Origin: Ochromonadaceae sp. CCMP2298
Taxonomy: Eukaryota; Sar; Synurophyceae; Ochromonadales; Ochromonadaceae
Length of the DNA stretch: 21,183 nt
Assembly (NCBI GenBank): GCA_026770595.1
Contig: MU633857.1
Location: forward strand, 1 to 21,183
Direction of reading: 5' to 3'
This document shows, in pieces, positions 1 to 7,381 of this stretch; within the stretch, counting starts at the first letter, position 1, and every line of letters begins with the position of its first letter. Under the pieces are notes generated by a model. The model did not search any database. It was not told where the DNA came from and worked only from the letters and a program-made list of their open reading frames with translations. Made by a program: the position numbers and the translations under genes.

Positions 1-662
1 ACCTGCATATGCGACAATCTGGCCTGTAGCGAGGTCTGCCCCAACCTGCCACTCCGGCTGACCACCGTTTGGAGCAGGATGCGCCGAACACTGGCAATTT
101 ATTGTCTCCCAAATGTAATAAATGCACAATAAAATCGATTCTATGAATGAACATCGACTCCTTTTTGACTCCAGCAATCCGCAATGGGCACCAATTTCAC
201 CGCCTCGACTGCTGCTCTTCGCTTCACCGACATAAATCAGGCCCCAGACAGCGCGCGCGACCGCCGATAAGGAGTGAACATCCTCCCCACACCTCTACCA
301 GAGCAATCAATAATGATAAACTCGAACTGTCCGTCCTACATTTCCAAGCATTGTGGCTATATATGTGTCGAGAAGCAGCCATCACATGGCACTCGATATG
401 TTTTTGCTGACAGGTTTTGCCCACGTCGGGGCAAAACCTCCCCAAGCGCACGAAACCGGTTCGGCGGATCTTAACTTTCGGCAAAGCGTAACTGACGGGG
501 AATTCCCAGGTTATGGCGGTTGAAATCCCATCACCACCATCGATGGATTTGAGAGTAACTTAACGTTAGGGTTGATCTTGTGTTGCATCGGCTGCTCTGC
601 GACACTTTTGAGGAGAAGCGCCCAACGCGGTAGTTGAGTTCCGAGGCCATGCATTGGCTACG
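1..662. other. intergenic / 5' flank of the EEP gene
   Basis: I see no convincing gene in this stretch; the open frames are short and show no recognisable domain. It contains a perfect 11-bp inverted repeat at 412-439 (listed separately) and a TAACTTAA element at 556-563 that resembles motifs in other intergenic regions of the window. An ATG at 649 is out of frame with the coding start at 663 and could act as a short upstream start. The segment presumably holds the promoter and 5' UTR of the gene beginning at 663. Confidence 0.5.
412..439. repeat. perfect 11-bp hairpin upstream of EEP gene
   Basis: Arms aggttttgccc (412-422) and gggcaaaacct (429-439) are exact reverse complements separated by the 6-base loop acgtcg. 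It lies about 225-250 bases upstream of the ATG at 663, so it could be a promoter or 5' UTR element. No function is known. Confidence 0.55.
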
Positions 663-2570
663 ATGAAGCGGTGCATGCCGTGTGGATCGATGCCCTCCCT
701 CCGAGGCGCCCTCGTGCCTATGCTGGTCTTCGCCACAACTTGCCTGTTCCTGGCATGCATGCCTGGCGGCTGTACTGGCTTGTGGGCTGGGGCGCCGAGA
801 AAATTCCTTCAACTGCCGAGGTCTCCTAACGCACCCAGCAGCGAGGATGCGGTGGGCACGGCAATGCTGCGCGTACTGCAATACAACGTGCTGGCGGACG
901 GGCTGGCAGGCCTGCGGGACGATGGCGGGGGGTTCAGTAGGGCCACGAAGGGGCAGTTGAACTGGGAGACGCGCAAGCACAAGCTGCTGAGCGAGATCAC
1001 GCGGTACAGCCCGGACGTGATAACTCTGCAAGAGGTGGACCACTACTACGATTTCTTCCTGCCGGAGCTCCGACAGCGCGGGTACGTGGGCATCTTCGGC
1101 CCCAAGCCCACCTCGGCCTGCCTGGAGGTGTCTGACAGCAGCGACGGCTGCGCGATGTTTATCAACAGCAAGCGCCTGCGCGTGCTCTCGTGCGAGACGC
1201 AGACCCTGGCGCTCTCCAAGGCGGAGCTGACGGACTCGGGTGAGCTGCAGGAGGACGAGAAGAACATCCGCGCGCAGAACCAGGTGGCGCTCATCGCGGT
1301 CTGCGTGCTGATCGACGCAGACGAGGGCAGTCTGTCGAGTAACAGCACTGCCCGGTCCCGGGTGGCGCCCCCTCCCATCGTGGTGGGCACCACACACCTC
1401 AAGTCGTCCAAGTCCGCCACCGGGGAGCGCTACCGGCAGCTAGGCATCAACAACGTGCTCTCGGCCATCGGCATCATATACAAGAACCTGGAGCGCGTGG
1501 GGCGCACGCCTGCGGTGGTGCTCACTGGCTGCCTGAACGCAGTGCCCAACACCGTCCAGTACGAGCCGCTCTGCTACCGAGCAGTGAAGGCGCATAGCCT
1601 GGGCCTGCGCAGCGTCTACAACGAGGACCTGTCCCTGAGCCAGGTGAAGATGAGCGTGCCGCAGGTGTACACCACCTGGAAGAAGAGGGTCAGCGATGGG
1701 GGCGAGGTGGAGGTGCAAAGCTGCGTGGACTACATCTTCTACCGCCCCTACCAGCCGCGCACCATTAGAGAGAGCACGGGCAAGGAGGAGACGGGCGTGG
1801 TGGCCTACTCCAGCAGCCAGGTGGCTCTCTCGCTCATGCTGCGCTTCACTGTGTACTTCTTCGGCGCGCTGATCCCCCTGACCTCGCTGCTCTCCACGCA
1901 GCTAACGGATTATGAGCGCTTCGGGCTACTGGGCATCTCGGTGCTATTTATCTTGCTGTTCGAAGTCAGCTCAGGGGGGTCCATCTTCCGACCGCAGCTC
2001 AACGAGCAGGTCCGGCCCGAGATGCAGCCTGCAGACGCCGCGGCCAAGCTAGCCGGCATCAAGCCCAGCAAAAAAGACAGGAACCGGGAAAACAAGGAGA
2101 AAGACAGGAATAGGGACAGAGACAAAGACAGGGACTGGGATCGCGTAGGCAGTGAAGGCAATTACCGGTTCTTGCGTGGGGTCAATGGCGTGAGTTACGA
2201 AGGCAGAGCGACCATCGCTGCGCAGGAGGCGGCGCTCCTAGGCAGGCGCAGTGTGGGCGCGCTCAAGGAATCTCTGCAGAAGAGCGCGCAGAGCACAGAG
2301 GCCTCTTTCCTCAAGAGCGTCGCGTCGCTCTCGCAGCAGTTGCAACCCCTACAGCAGTTCGGGAACCCGGGATTCCTGGCCCACACGGCGCTGGACCTGT
2401 TCACCGAGGAGCAGGTGGGGGAGGCGCGCCTTCCCTCCGCGCAGCACCCCTCCGACCACATAGTCATCTGCACGGACCTGCGCCTGGTGTGGTCGCAGAG
2501 TGAGGGAGAGACAGCTGGGGGGGGCTGGGGCGGGGACGAGGGAGGGAGGCCAGCTCGGTCGGACCCCTAG
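663..2570 (+). CDS. membrane-anchored endonuclease/exonuclease/phosphatase (EEP)-fold protein
   Basis: Single-exon gene of 635 aa. The first in-frame ATG is at 663. Residues 14-35 are hydrophobic, like a signal peptide or anchor. EEP-fold motifs of the CCR4/nocturnin type follow: LRVLQYN (residues 70-76), LQE (122-124, metal-binding Glu), GTTHLK (His about 245), VDYIFY (Asp about 356) and PSDH (about 596-599). The usual GDFN/GDLN motif reads GCLN (289-292), so the conserved Asp is Cys. About 240 residues separate VDYIF from PSDH, far more than is normal in the family. This insert holds two predicted membrane helices (about 388-410 and 421-435) and an Arg/Asp/Lys-rich charged stretch (about 470-495). 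The family cleaves phosphodiester or phosphate bonds (RNA, inositol phosphates, sphingomyelin). The missing Asp makes activity uncertain and I cannot name a substrate. It is convergent with the channel gene downstream. Confidence 0.85.
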   Translation: MKRCMPCGSMPSLRGALVPMLVFATTCLFLACMPGGCTGLWAGAPRKFLQLPRSPNAPSSEDAVGTAMLRVLQYNVLADGLAGLRDDGGGFSRATKGQLNWETRKHKLLSEITRYSPDVITLQEVDHYYDFFLPELRQRGYVGIFGPKPTSACLEVSDSSDGCAMFINSKRLRVLSCETQTLALSKAELTDSGELQEDEKNIRAQNQVALIAVCVLIDADEGSLSSNSTARSRVAPPPIVVGTTHLKSSKSATGERYRQLGINNVLSAIGIIYKNLERVGRTPAVVLTGCLNAVPNTVQYEPLCYRAVKAHSLGLRSVYNEDLSLSQVKMSVPQVYTTWKKRVSDGGEVEVQSCVDYIFYRPYQPRTIRESTGKEETGVVAYSSSQVALSLMLRFTVYFFGALIPLTSLLSTQLTDYERFGLLGISVLFILLFEVSSGGSIFRPQLNEQVRPEMQPADAAAKLAGIKPSKKDRNRENKEKDRNRDRDKDRDWDRVGSEGNYRFLRGVNGVSYEGRATIAAQEAALLGRRSVGALKESLQKSAQSTEASFLKSVASLSQQLQPLQQFGNPGFLAHTALDLFTEEQVGEARLPSAQHPSDHIVICTDLRLVWSQSEGETAGGGWGGDEGGRPARSDP

Positions 2571-2978
2571 GAGGCACGGGCACATGTACTGTATAAGCTA
2601 CTGTAAGAAGATCAGGCGCTGCTGCAATTACCTGGCAGCAGCTGTTTATACTTTAAAACCATTAACCACGTATTTACAATTGAATAGAGCGCTTTTGTGT
2701 AGCTCTTGTTGCCGTGACCCCCCCATCGGAAAAAGTTTAGGATTTTCCCCCAACGCACATCATCCCCAGAATATAGGGAAAATAGGGAATATAGGGAAAT
2801 ATATTTAGTCCATATTTAGTCAGTGCGGTAGAGTATGAGCCACAACCCTGCGCTGTGGCTTTTTGCACTAGTCTTTTCTATGATCTATGCGCTGCTGCTA
2901 TTTCAGTTGCGTCTTCTGATACTTCCACTGCTGTTGCGTCTCCTGATACCTCCACTGCTGTTGTGTCTACATCTACTT
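2571..2978. other. convergent 3' intergenic region
   Basis: This lies between the stop of the EEP gene and the end of the channel's ankyrin reading frame. It contains AT-rich 3' UTR-like sequence, three spaced ATAGGGAA repeats around 2771-2800, a tandem ATATTTAGTC duplication near 2801-2821, and an imperfect 27-bp tandem repeat at 2907-2960. I see no gene. Confidence 0.5.
2907..2970. repeat. 27-bp imperfect tandem repeat
   Basis: Units 2907-2933 and 2934-2960 differ at only about two positions (ttgcgtctYctgatacYtcc, then actgctg), followed by a decaying partial third unit. It lies just 3' of the channel gene's second stop on the minus strand. Confidence 0.6.
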
Positions 2979-3536
2979 CTACGTCTTTGGCCTGAGCGCC
3001 CTCAGCACCGTCACCAGCTCTGCGTGCCCCTGGTACTCAGCTTCCTCCAGGGGGGACCTTCCCCACCTGTCCCGCCCCCCCAGAGGTGTTGGGGTGGGGG
3101 AGAGGGAAGGGGTGGCAGTGGCAGTGGCATTGGGGTCGCACCAGAAGTCTGCCCCGTGCTCATGCAGCAGCAGACAGGCAGGTAGGTCATTCTCCGCACA
3201 CGCCAGGTGGGCTGGAGTCCTTCCATCATAGTCGGCAGCCCCCACAGCGCAGCCAAAGTCGAGCAGCAGGCGCAGGTATTGGTGGCGCTTCTGGAAGACT
3301 GCATGGCACAGCTCCGCCCCTGCTGGTATGGTCTGCGCTGCGGCCGCTGCTGCAGCTGCTGCTGCTCCTGCTGCGGCAGCGTCTGTTGCTGACTCTGCCC
3401 CTGTCGCCCCCTCCGCTGCTGTCCCTAACGCACTCAGTATCCCCCCATCCGTCTCCGCAGGGCGCGCCCCCAGCGGCGCCAGCATCAGCAGCCCCAGCTC
3501 CGCCCCCTTCGCCCTCAAAAGTCGCGCGCAGGGCTC
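2979..3536 (-). other. ankyrin reading frame continuing beyond the in-frame TAG of the channel gene
   Basis: Directly after the TAG at 3539-3537 the same frame stays open for 185 more codons to a TAG at 2981-2979. It encodes convincing ankyrin units: the second half of the repeat interrupted by the stop (CARLLRAKGAEL), then ADYDGRTPAHLAC...LLLHEHGADF and RDRWGRSPLEEAEYQGHAELV. A poly-Ala tract encoded by GCN triplets lies around 3337-3400. The preserved repeat register argues this is the true C-terminus of the channel, cut off by a recent nonsense mutation, read through, or separated by a sequence error. Reading across would give about 1092 aa instead of 906. Confidence 0.6.
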
Positions 3537-6500
3537 CTACATCGATCGCACAGCTTCTAAAAGCGGAGTGCGCCCAAAGTTATCAAGCGCGTTTGCGTCC
3601 GCCCCCGAAGCTAGCAGCAAACTGACCATTTTGCTGTTCCCCAGGGCTGAGGCTAGATGCAGACCACTGCGACGGTCATAGTCAGATGCCCCGACGGGCA
3701 GCCCGTACCGCAGCAGCTGCTCCATATAGCTTGTGTTGCCAGAAGCCGCCACTGCGCACATAAGCGACCCTGCGTCTCGTTGGTAGCTGCACTCTGCACC
3801 CACCCCCGAAGTTCCCGAATTTCCGTGCGAATTTTCCCGCACGCCGAGGTTAGCGCCGGCAGCGAAGAGCATCTCAGCGGCCTCATTTTTGCTGTTTTTG
3901 ACGGCCTGGGGGAGAATGAGGAGAATCAGGAGAGAGACAAGAGAGACGAGAGAGACGAAAAACCTCACCTCGAAGAGCGGTGTGATACCGAAATTGTCGG
4001 TGCAGTTGGCGTTGGCTCCCTGCTGCAGCAGGAAGGAAATGGAGGACAGGGAGCCGGCTGCTGCGGCAATGTGTAGAGGTGTGCGGCAGTCATAGTCGGC
4101 CTTTTTTGGGGGTGTCAGGCGTGGAGGTTGGGGAGTGTGTGGGGGGGGTGATCAGAAGGTTATTATAGTTTTTGTTCAGTACTGCCCAGCACTCAACACT
4201 CAACGTCCAGCACTCAGCAACCACCAGTGGATACAATAACAACAACTCACGTGATTCACGCTGAAGCCACCGCTAAGCGCTTGCCTCAGGGCAACTAAAT
4301 TGCCGGTTGAGGCGGCGAGGCACAGCTCGGCGGTCTGGGTGGTGAGGGTTAGGGTTAGGGTTAGGGTTAGGGTTAGGGTTAGGGTTAGGGTTAGGGTTAG
4401 GGTTAGGGTTAGGGTTAGGGTTAGGGTTAGGTTTAGGGTGACGTTCGTTACGTAAGAGTGTGTGTCGAGAGGATGGGTTGTACCATCTACCTTATCGTGC
4501 TGCTTCTGCAGCATCACCCCCGCAATCAGCGTCTCGTAGTGCGCGTACACCGCCTGCATACGCGGGTCCACCGTGGAGGTACGCAGGCGCTCCAAATCCC
4601 TTGCCACCGCCTCCTGCACCAGCATCGTGTCGCCTTTGGGTGTCAGGAGGTGGGGTTGGGGAGTGTGTGTGGAGGGGGCGTCAGGGGGGTTATTATGGTT
4701 TTTATTCAGTACTGCACAGCACTCAGCAACCAGTGGATACAATACTACAATAATAAAAACTCACGTGGATAGGTGTCCTTTATCAAATCCCACTCCTTCC
4801 GTTGCAGCCCCAGCAGCCTGCATATGCTGCTGGTGCGCACTGTGAAGGGCTGCAGAAGATTGAACATAAACGAGGCCTCCCCGAAGCAGTCGCCTTTGCC
4901 CACCGACCCCACCACCCTGTACTGCGACGCCACTGCCCTCTCCTCCTCGATGCTCGGACCGGTGCTGCCCGCGCGCGTGCTGTGGTAGCTGCTCGTTATG
5001 TCCTCTTCCTCTTCCATCGCCAGAAAGCGCGAGCCCCTCCTCGAACTGCCCCGGCGCTGCGGCACCCGCCCCCCCCTCTCCTCTTGTCCCTGTTCCCCCT
5101 GACCCAGTGACTGCTGGCTCTGCTGGCCTAGCCAACCCCCTTCCACAAACCCCTGCCCCAGCTCCCCCCGATTCGCCTCCTCCCACGCCTCATCGTGTAT
5201 AAGCAAATCCGCCGTGCCGCTCACGACGAAAAACATCTCAAACGCTGCGTCCGACTGGCTGACCGCGTCTGTCTCCGTCATAAACATCTCCACACTCAGA
5301 CAGCAAGCCAGCGTGTCGATAAACGCATTGGAGGCGATATCTGATCAGTAAGGTGAGTAGGGGGCAGAGGGATAGTAGGTTAGATGGTTAGAGGGATAGA
5401 GATACAGAGGGGCAGAGGATCTAGCCTCCCTATCGGGTACTTCTGACTGTCCCAACTCACCCCCCACGAAGGACAGCTCCACAGTGGGTCTGTACAGCAG
5501 CCTCTGGATGCGGGCCCTGAAGACTGCCGGAAACACCAACAACGTCTCACGATGCTCCTTGGCTACGTTGAACTGTAACACCATATGTGCGCGCATGGAT
5601 GTGCGGATGTCCTCGGGGAGGGAGTTGGCGGTCAGGAATCTCTCCAGGTGCTGGAAGGACTGTCGGAACATGCGAGTGCTCTCGTCCTTGTTGGTCACCA
5701 GCGTCGTTATGTTTCCGATTACGAAGGCGGCGAGAAATGTCTGGATGTGGGTGTGGGGGAGGGTTGTTAGGAAAGGAGGAAAAGAGGAGAGAGGGGAGGG
5801 AGAGAGGAGGAAGAGGGAGGTGTAGGGAAGAGGGAAGAGGGAAGAGGCAGGAAAGAAGCGGGTGAGTTGGGACAGTCAGAAGTACCCGATAGGGAGGCTA
5901 GGTCCTCTGCCCCTCTGTATCTCTATCCCTCTAACCATCTAACCTACTATCCATCTGCCCCCTACTCACGTTACTGATCAGAAGGACGATGATGACCACA
6001 TATTCGGACGGATTCTGCGGCGCTATATCCCCATACCCCACCGTGCTGACCGTTACCACCGCCCAGTATAGACTTGTCAGGTAGAGTTTCCCAGGGGACT
6101 TCGGCAAACCATCCGGTTTTGTAGCTTCCACCAGAGCGAGCCAGGTGGACCCGAAGACCGTCTGCTGCTTGGCCACGAAGTAGAAAATACAACCGAACCA
6201 GTGGGCCTGCAGCAGAGACAGGAGCATGAACATGCACAGGCGCACGGTGACCCAGGGGTAGGAGACGTTGACGTAGGCCTTGGTGGGGGTTAGGGTTCGG
6301 GAGTTGGGGTAGGGGTTAGCGTCAATCGCCAGAGCAGAGCAGACAAGAGGAGAGGGAGGGAAGTACCTGTGCAAAGAAGTCGATAACGCGCACCATACGC
6401 CCCAGACGCAGCAGGCCTAGGCAGAAAATCAGCCTGGCGTCCGCTTGCGGGTCTGTGGATGCGATGAGGTCGAAGGGCAGGGCCGAGATGACCTCCACCA

Positions 6501-7194
6501 CACCACGCCACCTCGAAAAGTACGCGCGTAGTATCTGCCATCGCAGATCCGTCCCAGAGGTTTCCAGATAGGAGAAGTGTGGGGGCACTACGTGCAGGGC
6601 TTGGAGGAGTGCGAAGCACATGAAATAGCAGTCCATCGACAGGTCCAGACGGCGGAGGGTGGGGTTGCTACTGTCGAAGGAGAGGCGATAGGGCGTGAAA
6701 AACGCAGTGACTATGCCCAGCAAGCATGAGAATGCCCATAAGCTCCAATACAGTTGTGCCTGCTCCATCGGGCGCGCGAAGGACCACCATTTCGAGTTCG
6801 CATCCCCGCTCACCACGTCCGAGTTTGCGATGGCTGACTCTGTCAAAAACTGGCTTTCTGGCTTGCGGGTGGATTTCAGTTTGACGGCCAGTTTTCGATC
6901 TTGCACGTCCATCGCCCTCTGTACCCGCTGTTCCCTGTTCCGCGTTGTGCTCGCATGCGATTGTCTACCTTCTGAGGCAATGGATTCGTGCACCGACTCG
7001 GCATTGTCAAAAGATGGATCTCTCGGCCGCATTTCATCACATCTGCTCGCCTCTTCCAGGACGGGCCATCCTTCAGATTGCTGATAGCTCATCGCCCTCG
7101 AACTGGACCCCTGGGCCGACACGTTTGATGACGTCCGCTCTACCAAGGGGGTTGTTGATCTTTTCAGTTTTAGAACATTCGGTAGAGCGGACAT
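3537..7194 (-). CDS. AKT-like voltage-gated K+ channel with cNMP-binding domain and ankyrin repeats
   Basis: Eight exons inferred from frame continuity and GT-AG ends: 7194-6367, 6278-5970, 5740-5461, 5340-4765, 4633-4491, 4334-4251, 4100-3969, 3905-3537. They join to 2721 nt, or 906 aa before a TAG. S1-S4 lie at about residues 147-272, with S4 arginines at 254, 263, 266 and 269. S5-pore-S6 are at about 290-395, with the K+ selectivity filter TVGYGD at 355-360. A C-linker (396-472) leads into a cyclic-nucleotide-binding domain (473-660) with the phosphate-binding cassette GDCFGEASF (622-630) and QPFTVRT (636-642). An insertion of about 85 residues (524-610) is rich in Gln, Gly, Glu and Ser and carries RRGSSRRGS, which resembles PKA sites. 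Ankyrin repeats run from about 713 and continue past the stop. The order matches plant AKT/Shaker channels; a K+ channel of the plasma or an internal membrane is inferred. The gene starts at ATG 7194 and shares a short divergent promoter with the aminotransferase. Confidence 0.85.
3906..3968 (-). other. channel intron 7 (63 bp)
   Basis: Begins GTGAGGTTTTTCG and ends CCCCCAG, with a pyrimidine-rich body. Removing it joins PLFE to AVKNSKNEAAEM in phase 0 and restores an ankyrin unit. It is the shortest intron in the window. Confidence 0.7.
4101..4250 (-). repeat. channel intron 6, introner-like family A copy 2
   Basis: The whole 150-bp intron (donor CAC|GTGAGTTGTTG, acceptor AAAAAAG|GCC) is homologous to intron 4 of the same gene, in the same orientation. 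Shared blocks in gene sense include TATTGTATCCACTGGT, GGTTGCTGAGTGCTG, GCAGTACTGAA, ATAATAACC, CACACTCCCCAACC and TGACACCC. This copy has an extra internal duplication of a GTTGAGTG unit. Both copies end at the splice sites, as introner elements do. Confidence 0.8.
4335..4490 (-). other. channel intron 5, contains telomeric repeat array
   Basis: 156-bp intron with donor AAG|GTAGATGG and acceptor CACCCAG|ACCGCC, phase 0. Its 3' half is the (CCCTAA)n array on the coding strand, which takes the place of a polypyrimidine tract. Splicing joins LQKQHDK to TAELCLAAS, the start of the ankyrin region. Confidence 0.75.
4346..4438 (+). repeat. interstitial telomeric repeat (GGGTTA)14
   Basis: Fourteen perfect GGGTTA units occupy 4346-4429, followed by degenerate GGTTTAGGG. 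The unit is the TTAGGG telomere repeat found in many eukaryotes, including stramenopiles. The array lies wholly inside intron 5 of the channel gene, with coding sequence on both sides, so it is interstitial. Confidence 0.97.
4634..4764 (-). repeat. channel intron 4, introner-like family A copy 1
   Basis: 131-bp intron with donor CAC|GTGAGTTTTTA and acceptor CCCAAAG|GCGAC, phase 1. It shares most of its length with intron 6 (4101-4250). On the plus strand the block from ttattatRgtttttRttcag through the agtggatacaata region is the most conserved part. It falls just after the cyclic-nucleotide-binding domain (TYP|RDTM). Confidence 0.8.
5341..5462 (-). repeat. channel intron 3, inverted copy of exon 2/intron 2 junction (family B left arm)
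   Basis: Intron 3 is 5460-5341 (120 bp; donor GGGG|GTGAGTTGGG, acceptor CTGATCAG|ATATCG, phase 1). Its entire length plus two exon bases is the reverse complement of 5860-5981, with about three mismatches in 122 bases. Both ends of the core carry GTGAGT(T/A)GGG, inverted relative to each other, so the element offers a 5' splice site in either orientation. Confidence 0.9.
5741..5969 (-). other. channel intron 2 (229 bp)
   Basis: Donor AAC|GTGAGTAGGGGG and acceptor CATCCAG|ACATTT, phase 0. It joins IVLLISN to TFLAAFVIGN within S6. The 5' half is the family B inverted-repeat arm. The 3' half (about 5745-5858) is a long pyrimidine tract on the coding strand, made largely of CTTCC and CCTCTT units. 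Confidence 0.75.
5860..5981 (-). repeat. family B inverted repeat, right arm (exon 2 end plus intron 2 start)
   Basis: Partner of 5341-5462 in inverted orientation. The homology extends beyond the intron into the last 12 coding bases of exon 2 (CTGATCAGTAAC). This suggests that a segment spanning the exon 2/intron 2 boundary was the source of the copy. Confidence 0.9.
6279..6366 (-). other. channel intron 1 with telomere-like 3' end
   Basis: 88-bp intron with donor CAG|GTACTTCCC and acceptor CACCAAG|GCC, phase 0. It lies between S4 and S5. The coding-strand sequence before the acceptor (rc of about 6283-6320) is a degenerate CCCTAA-like tract: CTAACCCCTACCCC, then AACCCTAACCCCCACC. Confidence 0.65.
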
Positions 7195-7381
7195 TCAAGT
7201 TGTTTTTCGCCATTTTTTTATCCCCAATTTTGGTGATAATTTGGCAAATCCCTTCTTTTTTTGTACGGGTGATTTCTCTTTTTTGGCAAAGGTGGCGAGG
7301 TTTGGTTGGGCAAGAGGAGGGACTCATGCAGAACCCATCCCACTCTGAAGCCGTGCCTTCTGGAGGTGCAGCGATAGGTAG
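7195..7381. promoter_or_regulatory. divergent promoter region, K+ channel / aminotransferase
   Basis: Only 187 bp separate the two start codons, which face away from each other, so the promoters or 5' UTRs must overlap. The segment is T-rich on the plus strand and holds CCCCAATTTTGG at 7222-7233, a motif resembling sequences upstream of other genes here. I see no TATA box that I would trust. Confidence 0.45.

Noticed and set aside
531-1397. Long minus-strand open frame of 288 codons
   Set aside because: It lies antisense to the EEP gene, has shadow-like composition (Arg, Ala and His rich) and no recognisable motif, and is explained by GC-rich third positions of the real gene.
3537-3551. A 15-nt intron (GTGCGATCGATGTAG) that would remove the in-frame TAG
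   Set aside because: It has GT-AG ends and keeps the frame, but every other intron here is 63 bp or longer, and removing five residues breaks the ankyrin register that is perfect when the stop is read as one residue.
3086-3681. Plus-strand open frames with poly-Ala, poly-Cys or poly-Ser over 3086-3681
   Set aside because: They are opposite-strand readings of GCN repeats in the ankyrin coding frame, without domains or a plausible start context.
4335-4490. Chromosome end at the TTAGGG array
   Set aside because: The array is short and has coding exons of the same gene on both sides, so it is interstitial, not a telomere.
4200-4742. A minus-strand protein with an (LT)n repeat
   Set aside because: The LT repeat is only translation of the (CCCTAA)n array in intron 5 joined to parts of introns 4 and 6. 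Splice sites and ankyrin continuity remove it.
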